The notes beneath the pieces were generated by a model. It ran no database searches. It saw only the letters and a program-made list of their open reading frames with translations, and was not told the origin of the DNA. The position numbers and the translations under genes are program-made. Positions 25,592-33,513 of a stretch of 64,000 nt of DNA are shown piece after piece. Positions within the stretch are counted from its first letter, which is position 1. The number at the start of each line of letters is the position of its first letter. The DNA is from an uncultured Flavobacteriaceae bacterium (GTDB taxonomy: Bacteria; Bacteroidota; Bacteroidia; Flavobacteriales; Flavobacteriaceae): positions 14,173 through 78,172 of the forward strand of contig CALJVK010000019.1 in assembly GCA_937773465.1 (NCBI GenBank). Direction: 5' to 3'.

Positions 25592-27050
25592 CTTTAATAT
25601 TAAATCAGAAACCAATTTTCCAGAAACAATTGCTGGTGGAACACCAGGTCCTGGAACAGTCAGTTGTCCACTAAAGTACAAATTTTTCACTTTATTACTT
25701 CTTAAGTTAGGTCTTAAAAAAGCAGTTTGCATAAGAGTGTTGGCAAGACCATATGCATTTCCTCCGTAAGAATTATATTCTTTTTCAAAATCGTTAACAC
25801 AAAAACTTTCTTTAAAAAGAATATGTTTTTTTAATTTTTCACCCGTCAATTTTTCTAATCTTCGTAATTATTATATCGAAATATTCATTTCTTATATCTT
25901 CATTATCTTCTAATTAGTTGCAATTGGAATTAAAAAAAAACCATTTTCACATCCTTTAGGTGCGGTTTTTGGATTTGTTTTTGAAGTAAAGTTTGCATAA
26001 AAAAGAGGATCTTTTGGCCACTTAGGATTATCATAAATATCTTGGGCATGTTTTTCAAAGTCCGTATCGAAAAAATAGATTGTGATGTGCAACGTTTGGA
26101 ACTTTTTTATCGAACCCAACATAAAATAAAAGAGATGAAGGAGACCAAGTTTTTTTTGACCAATATTTGTCAGAGTATTGTCTGTATTTTTGATCTAGTA
26201 GACTTTCAGTGTGAGCATAATCCGCTCCAGAAATAATTAAACTCACAATCATGTTTTATTCCATTAATTACAATTCCATCAACCTTCTTTATTTGTAACC
26301 TCAATAGAATCTACATTAGAATTTGTCAAAAATTTAACACCTAATGACTCTCCGAGTTCTACCATAGCGTTAACTACATCAAAAAAACCGTTTTTTGGTT
26401 GCCATGTTCCTAATCCAAAATCTGCATAATTCATAAAGCTATAAAAAGCAGGAGTGTTGGAAGCTTTAGCTCCTAAAAATAATACAGGAAATTCTAGAAT
26501 AGCTTTTAATCTATGGCTTTTGAAACCTTTTCTAACTTCTCTTCTTATATTACTAATAAATGATTTTACTTTAAAAATAGTTTTTTTAGTAATAAGCTCT
26601 AATGGAGATATTCCAGGCATTTTATATAACATATCTTTAACTGCTATATCATAATTATTTTCTGCTTCGTTCATGAAATTTTCTAATTCAAGAGAACTTC
26701 CCTTTTTCTTCTTTTTCAAAAACTTTTTTAATTTTCTCTAATGAATCATCAATTGATATACTATCATTTTTTCCAAAAAAAACTTTATATGCTGGATCTA
26801 GTTTCGAGAGATCATAAAAATCAGATCTTTTTTTATCAAAATCATTGAAAAATCTTTCAAATACATCAGGCATCCAATACCAACTTGGTCCCATATCAAA
26901 TGTAAAACCATCTTTTTTAAATTGTCTTGCTCTTCCACCAAGAGTGCTGTTTTTTTCAACTACTGTTACATTGTAACCTTGCTTCGCTAAATAGCATGAG
27001 GCAGATAATGAGGAAAAACCAGATCCAATTATAAAAACATTTTTATTCAT
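25592..27050 (-). CDS. crtI: Phytoene desaturase CrtI (about six apparent frameshifts)
   Basis: FAD-dependent desaturase turning phytoene into lycopene. Visible from ATG 27050: dinucleotide loop FIIGSGFSSLSASCYLA, then NSTLGGRARQFKKDGFTFDMGPSWYWMP. The frame breaks near 26705, 26275, 26250, 26060, 25915 and 25875, and all pieces stay in order: YADFGLGTWQPKNGFFDV, SGADYAHTE, the DPLFYANFTSKTNPKTAP segment and finally GLANTLMQTAFLRPN, LYFSGQLTVPGPGVPPAIVSG. Full length, about 486 residues, is normal, so the breaks look like sequence errors. No stop precedes the crtB ATG. Confidence 0.9.
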
Positions 27051-27072
27051 TATTTATAATTAAAATTTGCAG

Positions 27073-27158
27073 TGCGCACGAGAGGACTTGAACCTCCAAG
27101 AGAAATTAATCTCACTAGGCCCTCAACCTAGCGCGTCTACCAATTCCGCCACGTGCGC
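27073..27158 (-). tRNA. tRNA-Leu (GAG anticodon)
   Basis: 86-base class II cloverleaf on the minus strand: acceptor GCGCACG paired with CGTGCGC and discriminator A, anticodon stem CTAGG/CCTAG around TTGAGGG, and a long variable arm (GAGATTAATTTCTC) as expected for Leu. CCA is not encoded. Only 22 bases separate its 3' end from the crtI ATG, with no terminator. Confidence 0.94.
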
Positions 27159-27170
27159 TAATTAGGGTAG

Positions 27171-27243
27171 TGACCTGGCTGGGGCTCGAACCCAGGACCC
27201 TCTCCTTAAAAGGGAGATGCTCTACCAACTGAGCTACCAGGTC
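27171..27243 (-). tRNA. tRNA-Lys (TTT anticodon), copy with GACCTGG acceptor
   Basis: 73-base cloverleaf on the minus strand, acceptor GACCTGG with CCAGGTC, anticodon loop CTTTTAA, T-arm CTGGGTTCGAGCCCCAG, discriminator A. It differs from the neighbouring Lys gene by a C-G versus T-A pair in the acceptor stem and a few D- and T-loop bases. CCA is not encoded. Confidence 0.95.
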
Positions 27244-27253
27244 TAATTAAATG

Positions 27254-27326
27254 TGACTTGGCTGGGGTTCGAACCCAGGACCCTCTCCTTAAAAGGGAGA
27301 TGCTCTACCAGCTGAGCTACCAAGTC
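27254..27326 (-). tRNA. tRNA-Lys (TTT anticodon), copy with GACTTGG acceptor
   Basis: 73-base cloverleaf on the minus strand: GACTTGG with CCAAGTC, anticodon loop CTTTTAA, T-arm CTGGGTTCGAACCCCAG, discriminator A. It is the first gene of the tRNA-Lys, tRNA-Lys, tRNA-Leu array and lies about 20 bases after the consensus promoter. Confidence 0.95.
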
Positions 27327-27346
27327 TAATTATTATTTAGAGGCTG

Positions 27347-27378
27347 CAAATATAGCTTCAATAAATTTATTAATCAAA
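27347..27378 (-). promoter_or_regulatory. Promoter of the tRNA array, probably also of crtI-crtB-crtZ
   Basis: On the minus strand TTTG (27378-27375), 20 bases, TATATTTG (27354-27347): a full match to the Bacteroidota consensus. It sits 20 bases upstream of the first tRNA-Lys. The gaps inside the array are 10 and 12 bases, the gap to crtI is 22 bases, and none shows a terminator or a second box pair, so transcription through into the carotenoid genes is inferred. Confidence 0.75.
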
Positions 27379-27390
27379 GAGATTTTCTTA

Positions 27391-27398
27391 TAAATTTG
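27391..27398 (+). promoter_or_regulatory. Candidate -7 box for aroK
   Basis: TAAATTTG fits TAnnTTTG exactly, 35 bases upstream of the aroK ATG; no TTTG sits at the expected distance upstream. It is back to back with the tRNA-array promoter in the 107-base gap. Confidence 0.35.
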
Positions 27399-27433
27399 TA
27401 TATAATTATTCATTAATTAATATATTCATAAAG

Positions 27434-27963
27434 ATGGTTAATTCACATATTGTTGTTCTAGGTTATATGGGTTGTGGTAAAACTACTGTTTCAAATAAAT
27501 TGAAAGCAATTCTTGACTTACCATTATTTGATCTTGATCAATTTATTGAAAATGAATTTGAAATGACAATTTCTGAAATTTTCAATACTAAAGGTCAGAT
27601 TGAATTTAGAAGAATTGAAAATAGGTATCTTAAAATACTATTAAATAAAAAAGAAAAAAGCATTATTTCATTAGGTGGAGGTACACCATGTTATCATGAC
27701 AATATGGATCTTGTTTTAAAATACTCGAAAAATGTTTTTTTTATTAACACTAGTGCTGAATTCCTATCCGAAAGATTGTTTAAAGAAAGAGATAAAAGAC
27801 CAATTATTAAATCGATTAACTCATTAGTAAATTAAAAGAATTTATTTCAAAACATTTGTTTGAAAGAATTATATTTTACAATAAAGCTAACTACATAATC
27901 TTCGATTCAAACCAGGGAATAGATAATGTGTGTAAAAAAATAATTAACAAGCTTAATCTATAA
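27434..27963 (+). CDS. aroK: Shikimate kinase (one apparent frameshift near the C-terminus)
   Basis: Phosphorylates shikimate with ATP in the aromatic amino-acid pathway. The frame is open to 27835 with Walker A GYMGCGKTTVSNKL, the shikimate-binding LFDLDQFIENEF and FRRIENRYL, and the SLGGGTPCY loop. A missing T near 27833 breaks the frame; the next frame gives EFISKHLFERIIFY and a C-terminal helix to the TAA at 27961-27963. The joined product of about 176 residues is the normal size. Its end overlaps the convergent phosphoribosyltransferase gene by 11 bases. Confidence 0.9.
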
Positions 27964-28447
27964 CAACATAACTTTCGTTTTTTTCAAAAACAACATCAAC
28001 GTGCTCACTCATTGATGTTGAAAGTGAAATTCCCTTAAAATCGACTTTAATTGGAAATTTTTTATGATTTCTATCTACTAAAACTACAGTATTAAAATTT
28101 ATAGGAGACATATCTAATAAATGTTTTACACAATATATTAGAGTTCTGCCCGTATGAAGAACGTCATCTATAAGTACTATAGACTTATTTTTTAAATATT
28201 CTTTTTTACAATCCAAGTCTATTTTATCTAAAGGGTTTTTCTTGTTTATTTTTATAGAAATTAGTTCAATACTGGATTTAGAAATTTGTTTAAGTTCTTT
28301 TTCAATAATTTTTGCCAACATGTAGCCGTTGTTGTATACTCCAATAAGTATTATTTCTGAATATTCTAAATTGTTTTCTTGAATTTGATAAGCTATTCTT
28401 TTTACAATTTTTTTAATTTGATCAGCATTTAAAATTTTATTTTTCAA
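27953..28447 (-). CDS. PyrR-like phosphoribosyltransferase
   Basis: Type I phosphoribosyltransferase, 164 residues, with the PRPP loop SIVLIDDVLHTGRTL. The DDVLxTGRT variant and the N-terminal IVKRIAYQI resemble PyrR, which is both a uracil phosphoribosyltransferase and an RNA-binding attenuator in Bacillus. The regulatory role is not implied here because the pyr genes are not in the window. A small uracil- or hypoxanthine-type PRTase is the alternative. Confidence 0.75.
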   Translation of the reverse strand: MKNKILNADQIKKIVKRIAYQIQENNLEYSEIILIGVYNNGYMLAKIIEKELKQISKSSIELISIKINKKNPLDKIDLDCKKEYLKNKSIVLIDDVLHTGRTLIYCVKHLLDMSPINFNTVVLVDRNHKKFPIKVDFKGISLSTSMSEHVDVVFEKNESYVVID

Positions 28448-28470
28448 TTTTTAAATTTTATTAAATATAA

Positions 28471-28830
28471 TTATTCATTTAGAAATTCATTTATATCTCT
28501 TCTTTCTTTTTTACTTGGTTTTCCTTTGTATTTAAAATTACTTTGAGTTTTTAATAGTATTTCTTTTTTTTCATTTTCAGATTTTGGTGTTAAATCTTTA
28601 AGATAAATATCTACAATTTTAGCTCCAACTCTTGACGACGGCAGGTCCAGAATATGAAAATTATATAGTATTTGTTTTTTTTTCACACTAAATGATGATC
28701 CGTTAAAAACATCAAATGATGGCTTTACAGATTTGTCATCTGATTTAATATGACCTTTTTTACATGCATTGCTTGCTATTGTTCTGGATTTAAAAATCCT
28801 TGTATACCATAGAAATAGATCAATTCTCAT
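28471..28830 (-). CDS. S4-domain RNA-binding protein (Hsp15-like)
   Basis: 119 residues beginning with an S4 domain: MRIDLFLWYTRIFKSRTIAS, KKGHIKSD, followed by a beta strand pair and a basic C-terminal extension (KGKPSKKERRD). This is the HslR/Hsp15 architecture; E. coli Hsp15 rescues 50S subunits with nascent chains after heat shock. It is separated from the PyrR-like gene by 23 bases and probably lies upstream of it in one operon. Confidence 0.8.
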   Translation of the reverse strand: MRIDLFLWYTRIFKSRTIASNACKKGHIKSDDKSVKPSFDVFNGSSFSVKKKQILYNFHILDLPSSRVGAKIVDIYLKDLTPKSENEKKEILLKTQSNFKYKGKPSKKERRDINEFLNE

Positions 28831-28899
28831 AAATAAATTAAATTTATAATTTATATCAGAAATATAAGAAAATTGTATCTTGCGACATATTTATTTTAA

Positions 28900-29802
28900 A
28901 TGAAAAAATTGATCAGAAACATTATTTATTTTTTATTAACTATTGTTTTGTTACATTCCTGTAGTAAAACAGATGATGAAGAAGTAGAATCTATTCCCCT
29001 AGAACCTATATCTACTCAATATGTTATTGAGAATGATTCTATAATTGAATTTATGAAAACTCATTTTTATAACTATGACGACTTTACCAGTCTATCATCA
29101 AATAGCACTGTAGAATTAATTATAGATACAATCTCAGGAGATAATAGTGGTAAAACTCCTTTATTTGATCAAGTAACTACATTTAGTATTGATATCATTG
29201 ATGAAAATGATGAAGTTGTTCCTCACAACATGTATTATATCATAAATCGCGAAGGAAGTGGTGAAAGTCCAACTGTTGCTGATTCAGTTTTTGTTTCTTA
29301 TAAAGGATTAACTCTTGGTAATAAGGTTTTTGATTCTAGAAATAATCCAATTTGGCTTGATAATACAAATGTTGTTAGAGGCTTTAAAGAATTTAATGCA
29401 TTATTAAAACGAGGAGATATTTCAACAAATTCGAATGGAACCTATGATTTTAATAATTTTGGTTTAGGTTTTGTGATAATGCCATCTTTTTTAGGCTATT
29501 ACGAAAATAATACTGCTATGATACAAGCATATTCTCCACTTATTTTTCAAGTCAATATGCACACTATGAACACTACAGACCATGATGCAGACGGTATTAA
29601 CTCTATCGATGAAGATTTAAACGGTGATCATGTTTTTAGCAATGATGATACAGATTCTGATAATATACCTAATTATAGAGATAGAGATGATGATGGAGAT
29701 GGTGTATTGACAGCTGATGAATATGATGTGGACGGAGATGGTGTTGCTGACGATACTGATGGAGATGGAATTCCAGATTATTTAGATAATGACGAAAGTT
29801 GA
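28900..29802 (+). CDS. FKBP-type peptidyl-prolyl isomerase lipoprotein with C-terminal calcium-type repeats
   Basis: 300 residues. N-terminal lipoprotein signal peptide with lipobox LLHSC (Cys21), so exported and lipid-anchored. The FKBP-type segment runs roughly 95-215: DSVFVSYKGLTLGNKVFDS, a GFKEFNALLKRGD stretch and LGFVIMPSFLGYYEN. From about 225 to the end the protein is a run of Asp-rich DxDxDG units (DHDADGINSID, DTDSDNIPNY, DGDGVLTADEYD, DGDGIPDYLD) as in thrombospondin type-3 or EF-hand-like calcium binding. It probably folds proteins in the periplasm or at the surface. Confidence 0.8.
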   Translation: MKKLIRNIIYFLLTIVLLHSCSKTDDEEVESIPLEPISTQYVIENDSIIEFMKTHFYNYDDFTSLSSNSTVELIIDTISGDNSGKTPLFDQVTTFSIDIIDENDEVVPHNMYYIINREGSGESPTVADSVFVSYKGLTLGNKVFDSRNNPIWLDNTNVVRGFKEFNALLKRGDISTNSNGTYDFNNFGLGFVIMPSFLGYYENNTAMIQAYSPLIFQVNMHTMNTTDHDADGINSIDEDLNGDHVFSNDDTDSDNIPNYRDRDDDGDGVLTADEYDVDGDGVADDTDGDGIPDYLDNDES

Positions 29803-29803
29803 A

Positions 29804-30424
29804 TTAAAAATAATAAGAAATTCCCAATAGGTATAAACGTCCTTGTGATGTTATAAATTGATCCTTATTTCCTGCTTTCTTTTCCATATAATTAATTTCA
29901 TTCTCAGAAAATCCTCTTTCAGCTCTTAGGTCAATTTCAAATTTCCCAAATTTTAGACCTATTCCATATTGAAGACCTAATTTGTATTGATTTTTTAAAT
30001 CATCTAAATCAATATTATCATAATTCACACCTCTAATGAATTCAAATCTAGGTCCTGCAAAAATATTTGCCAGCCCAAAAACTTTATAACCAAACATCAC
30101 AGGAATATCAATTTTGTGTTGATTAAAATCAGTTACTATATTCGATTTATTAATTAACACGATCGGAACGTCATAACTGTTTTTTATTTTAGAATAAATC
30201 AATTCAGGTCTGATGAATAAATTATTAATTGATAGTTTAAGAAAAACTCCAATATGTTGACCATTTCTAGATTCAAAAATATTTATATTAGGATTACTGA
30301 TTGATTCTATGTTAGCTGAAATATTTAAGTTGCTATTGAAGCTTATTCCACCTTTAATTCCATATTCAAATTGTGAAAATGCATTAAAAGAAATAATTAA
30401 GAATAATAAATTAAGTTTTTTCAA
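29804..30424 (-). CDS. Outer-membrane beta-barrel protein (PorT-like)
   Basis: 206 residues with a signal peptide (LNLLFLIISFNAFSQ, cleavage after the Ala-Phe-Ser-Gln end) and about eight amphipathic strands (GIKGGISFNSNLN, IGVFLKLSINNLFIRPELIY, MFGYKVFGLANIFAGPRFEF, GLQYGIGLKFGKFEIDLRAE), ending in YYF, the usual aromatic C-terminus recognised by the Bam machinery. Related to the PorT family of Bacteroidota, but with no PorT-specific context. It overlaps the transketolase C-terminal gene by 4 bases. Confidence 0.75.
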   Translation of the reverse strand: MKKLNLLFLIISFNAFSQFEYGIKGGISFNSNLNISANIESISNPNINIFESRNGQHIGVFLKLSINNLFIRPELIYSKIKNSYDVPIVLINKSNIVTDFNQHKIDIPVMFGYKVFGLANIFAGPRFEFIRGVNYDNIDLDDLKNQYKLGLQYGIGLKFGKFEIDLRAERGFSENEINYMEKKAGNKDQFITSQGRLYLLGISYYF

Positions 30425-31380
30425 TTCTTTTTTCTTTTAACTACTTTTAAACTTAAATCTATGATAGATTGAGAATTAATTCCGTATTTATCCATAAGTT
30501 GTTTAGGAGTGCCAGATTCCCCGAAAGTATCATTTGTAGCTACAAATTCTTGAGGAACAGGTTTGTTTTTAACCAATACTCTTGCCACACTTTCTCCTAA
30601 TCCACCTAGAAAATTATGTTCTTCTGCTGTAACTACACATCCGGTTTTTGAAACAGAATCTATTATAGCCTTTTCATCTAATGGTTTAATGGTGTGAATG
30701 TTTATTACTTCAGATGAAATCCCCTGTTTATTCAAAACCTTTGAAGCTTCTAAAGCTTCCCAAACTAAATGTCCTGTTGCTATAATTGTAACATCACTAC
30801 CCTCAACTAATTTTACTGCTTTCCCAATTTCAAAAACTTGATCTTCTGGTGTAAAAACTGGAACAGCTGGTCTTCCAAACCTTAAATAAACAGGACCTAC
30901 ATAATCTGCAATAGCAATTGTAGCGGCTTTTGTTTGGTTATAATCACATGGATTGATTACAACCATTCCAGGAAGCATTTTCATTAAACCAATATCTTCA
31001 AGTATTTGATGTGTGGCTCCATCTTCACCTAGAGTTACACCTGCGTGAGAAGCACAAATTTTTACATTTTTACCAGAATAAGCGATTGATTGTCTAATCT
31101 GGTCATATACTCTTCCAGTGGAAAAATTAGCAAAAGTACCAGTGAAAGGAATTTTACCTCCGATTGTTAATCCTGCAGCTATCCCCATCATGTTGGCTTC
31201 AGCAATACCAACTTGAAAAAATCTACTTGGATTTTCTTCAATAAATTTATTCATTTTTAATGATCCAATAAGATCCGCACATAATGCAACTACATTAGGA
31301 TTTTTTCTTCCAAGCTCCGCTAATCCGGCTCCAAAACCACTTCTTGTATCTTTTTTTTCTGTGTAAGTATATTCTTTCAT
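30421..31380 (-). CDS. Transketolase, C-terminal subunit
   Basis: The pyrimidine-binding and C-terminal domains of a transketolase encoded as two polypeptides, 319 residues. SRFFQVGIAEANMMGIAAGL, the SHAGVTLGEDGATHQ block and YLRFGRPAVPV are typical. It transfers a two-carbon ketol unit together with the neighbouring N-terminal subunit, with which it pairs across the active site. Only 17 bases separate the two genes. The split layout is known in many bacteria and archaea. Confidence 0.93.
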   Translation of the reverse strand: MKEYTYTEKKDTRSGFGAGLAELGRKNPNVVALCADLIGSLKMNKFIEENPSRFFQVGIAEANMMGIAAGLTIGGKIPFTGTFANFSTGRVYDQIRQSIAYSGKNVKICASHAGVTLGEDGATHQILEDIGLMKMLPGMVVINPCDYNQTKAATIAIADYVGPVYLRFGRPAVPVFTPEDQVFEIGKAVKLVEGSDVTIIATGHLVWEALEASKVLNKQGISSEVINIHTIKPLDEKAIIDSVSKTGCVVTAEEHNFLGGLGESVARVLVKNKPVPQEFVATNDTFGESGTPKQLMDKYGINSQSIIDLSLKVVKRKKN

Positions 31381-31397
31381 TGTTAAGTGATTTTTAA

Positions 31398-32237
31398 TTA
31401 ATAATCTCCAAGAGTTTCTTTATTTTGAGATAGGGCAGAAGCCAGTTGTTCATCATTTGGTGCTTTTCCATGCCATGCGTGAGTATGCATCATAAAATCC
31501 ACACCATTACCCATCATAGTCTTAAGTAGTATGCAAACAGGTTTTTTCTTTCCAGAAAGTGATTTTGAATTTAGTAATCCTTTTGTTATATCTTCAATGT
31601 TATTTCCATTTTCAATTTCTATTACTTCCCAACCAAAAGCTTCAAACTTTCCTTTAATACTTCCCATTGGAAGTACATCATCAGTTGCTCCGTCAATTTG
31701 TTTTCCGTTTAAATCAACAGTAGCAATAAGATTATCAATTTTTTTAGCAGACGCATACATAATCGCTTCCCAGTTTTGACCTTCTTGTAATTCTCCATCT
31801 CCCATTAAAACATAAACTAAACTAGAATCATTATTAAGCTTTTTTGCTTCAGCAGCTCCAATAGCAACAGATAAACCTTGACCAAGAGATCCTGAAGCTA
31901 TTCTAATACCAGGAAGACCTTCATGAGTAGTTGGGTGCCCTTGTAATCTAGAATTTAATAATCTGAATGTATTTAATTCATCGATTGGAAAATATCCAGA
32001 TCTAGCTAAAACACTGTAGAAAACTGGAGATATGTGACCATTTGATAAGAAAAATAGATCTTCATTAAGACCATTCATATCAAATTCTTTTTTTCTATTC
32101 ATGATTTCGTTGTATAATACAACCATAAATTCAGCACATCCTAATGATCCTCCAGGATGTCCAGAATTAACTTTATGAACCATTCTAAGAATATCTCTTC
32201 TTACTTGAGTAGTTAACTCATTTAAATTGTTTTGCAT
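31398..32237 (-). CDS. Transketolase, N-terminal (thiamine diphosphate) subunit
   Basis: Thiamine-diphosphate-binding half, 279 residues: HKVNSGHPGGSLGCAEFMV, FFLSNGHISPVFYSVLA, LGQGLSVAIGAAEAKKL and YVLMGDGELQEGQNWEA (GDG...N ThDP motif), ending near HAWHGKAPNDEQL. It works with the C-terminal subunit encoded just downstream. A TAAGTTTG -7-like box lies about 45 bases upstream on this strand (32290-32283) with no good -33 box. Confidence 0.93.
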   Translation of the reverse strand: MQNNLNELTTQVRRDILRMVHKVNSGHPGGSLGCAEFMVVLYNEIMNRKKEFDMNGLNEDLFFLSNGHISPVFYSVLARSGYFPIDELNTFRLLNSRLQGHPTTHEGLPGIRIASGSLGQGLSVAIGAAEAKKLNNDSSLVYVLMGDGELQEGQNWEAIMYASAKKIDNLIATVDLNGKQIDGATDDVLPMGSIKGKFEAFGWEVIEIENGNNIEDITKGLLNSKSLSGKKKPVCILLKTMMGNGVDFMMHTHAWHGKAPNDEQLASALSQNKETLGDY

Positions 32238-32356
32238 GGATATTTTTTATAAACATAAATTTAATTATATAGATACCTATTGCAAACTTATTTAAACAAT
32301 TAAATACATAATTAATTAACAATTTCAAATTGATAATATTAATAACTATAGATGAT

Positions 32357-32364
32357 TATCTTTG
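32357..32364 (+). promoter_or_regulatory. Candidate -7 box for tgt
   Basis: TATCTTTG fits TAnnTTTG exactly, 13 bases before the tgt ATG; the nearest TTG upstream is 24 bases away, too far for a standard spacing. The 140-base divergent gap to transketolase has no other feature except the short palindrome CAATTT-C-AAATTG at 32320-32332. Confidence 0.45.
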
Positions 32365-32377
32365 ATCTTTTTATAAT

Positions 32378-33508
32378 ATGAAATTTATATTAGAACATAA
32401 TGATTCTGAAACTAAGGCTCGTGCTTGTACTATTGAAACAGATCACGGCGTTATAAAAACTCCAATTTTCATGCCTGTAGGTACTGCCGCTTCAGTAAAA
32501 GGAGTTGATCAAATGGTTTTGAAAAAGGAAATCAATCCAGATGTAATTTTAGCAAACAATTATCATTTGTATTTAAGACCTGGATCTGAAATCATCTCAA
32601 ATGCAGGAGGAATTCATAAGTTTATGAACTGGGACTCTCCAATTCTTACTGATAGTGGGGGGTATCAAGTTTATTCTTTATCTGCAAATAGAAAAATCAA
32701 AGAAGAAGGAGTTAAGTTTAAATCTCATATAGATGGTTCTTATCATTTTTTCACACCTGAAAGAGCAATTAACATTCAGAAATCAATTGGAGCCGATATA
32801 ATAATGGCATTTGATGAATGCACACCATATCCCTGTGAATATAATTACGCTAAAAAATCTATGCACATGACTCATAGGTGGTTAACTAGATGTATTAATG
32901 AGTTTAATAAGACTGATCCAATTCATGGTTATTCTCAAACTTTATTCCCTATTGTTCAAGGGAGTGTTTACAAAGATTTAAGATTACAGTCTGCAGAATT
33001 TATTTCTGAAACTAATGCTTTTGGTAATGCTATTGGTGGTTTGTCAGTAGGTGAGCCAGCTGAAGAAATGTATGCTATGACAGAAGTTGTTTGTAATGTA
33101 CTTCCTGAAGATAAACCTAGGTATTTAATGGGTGTAGGTACTCCAATTAATCTATTAGAAAATATTGCTTTGGGAGTAGATATGTTTGATTGTGTAATGC
33201 CAACAAGAAATGCAAGAAACGGAATGTTGTTTACAGCCAATGGAAGAATTAACATTAAAAACGAAAAATGGAAGAATGATTTTAGTCCAATAGATAGTGA
33301 TAATTATTCATATGTTGATACATACTATTCAAAAGCATATTTAAGACATTTATTCACAGTAAAAGAGTCAGTTGGAAGACAAATTGCAACAATTCATAAC
33401 TTAGCATTTTATTTATGGTTAGTTAGAGAAGCTAGAAAACAAATTTTGAATGATACTTTTTTGGCTTGGAAAAAAATTATGGTTAAACAAATGGATAATA
33501 AATTATAA
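32378..33508 (+). CDS. tgt: tRNA-guanine(34) transglycosylase (queuosine), lacking the zinc cysteines
   Basis: Exchanges G34 for preQ1 in GUN-anticodon tRNAs. 376 residues, full length. The DSGGYQVYSL block (catalytic Asp), HMTHRWLTRC, NAIGGLSVGEP, YLMGVGTPINLLENI and the nucleophile region MFDCVMPTRNARNG (Asp near residue 270) are intact. In most Tgt proteins zinc is bound by a CxCxxC plus His; here the matching stretch is YVDTYYSKAYLRHL (about 310-323) with no Cys. I recall the same loss in other Bacteroidota, so it may be family-typical. It is followed after 5 bases by the LptF/G gene. Confidence 0.95.
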   Translation: MKFILEHNDSETKARACTIETDHGVIKTPIFMPVGTAASVKGVDQMVLKKEINPDVILANNYHLYLRPGSEIISNAGGIHKFMNWDSPILTDSGGYQVYSLSANRKIKEEGVKFKSHIDGSYHFFTPERAINIQKSIGADIIMAFDECTPYPCEYNYAKKSMHMTHRWLTRCINEFNKTDPIHGYSQTLFPIVQGSVYKDLRLQSAEFISETNAFGNAIGGLSVGEPAEEMYAMTEVVCNVLPEDKPRYLMGVGTPINLLENIALGVDMFDCVMPTRNARNGMLFTANGRINIKNEKWKNDFSPIDSDNYSYVDTYYSKAYLRHLFTVKESVGRQIATIHNLAFYLWLVREARKQILNDTFLAWKKIMVKQMDNKL

Positions 33509-33513
33509 AATTT

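Noticed and set aside
24750..27050. Carotenoid genes as true pseudogenes
   Set aside because: All conserved blocks remain in order at full length and crtZ is intact; indels are single-base and clustered in the patch, so a sequence-quality cause fits better.
24303..27050. Proteorhodopsin/retinal locus
   Set aside because: Carotenoid genes are present, but no rhodopsin, blh dioxygenase or lycopene cyclase gene is encoded in the flanking 20 kb visible here.
27073..27326. tRNA cluster as an integration site with phage remnants
   Set aside because: No integrase, direct repeats of tRNA 3' ends or foreign-looking genes flank the array; neighbours are core genes.
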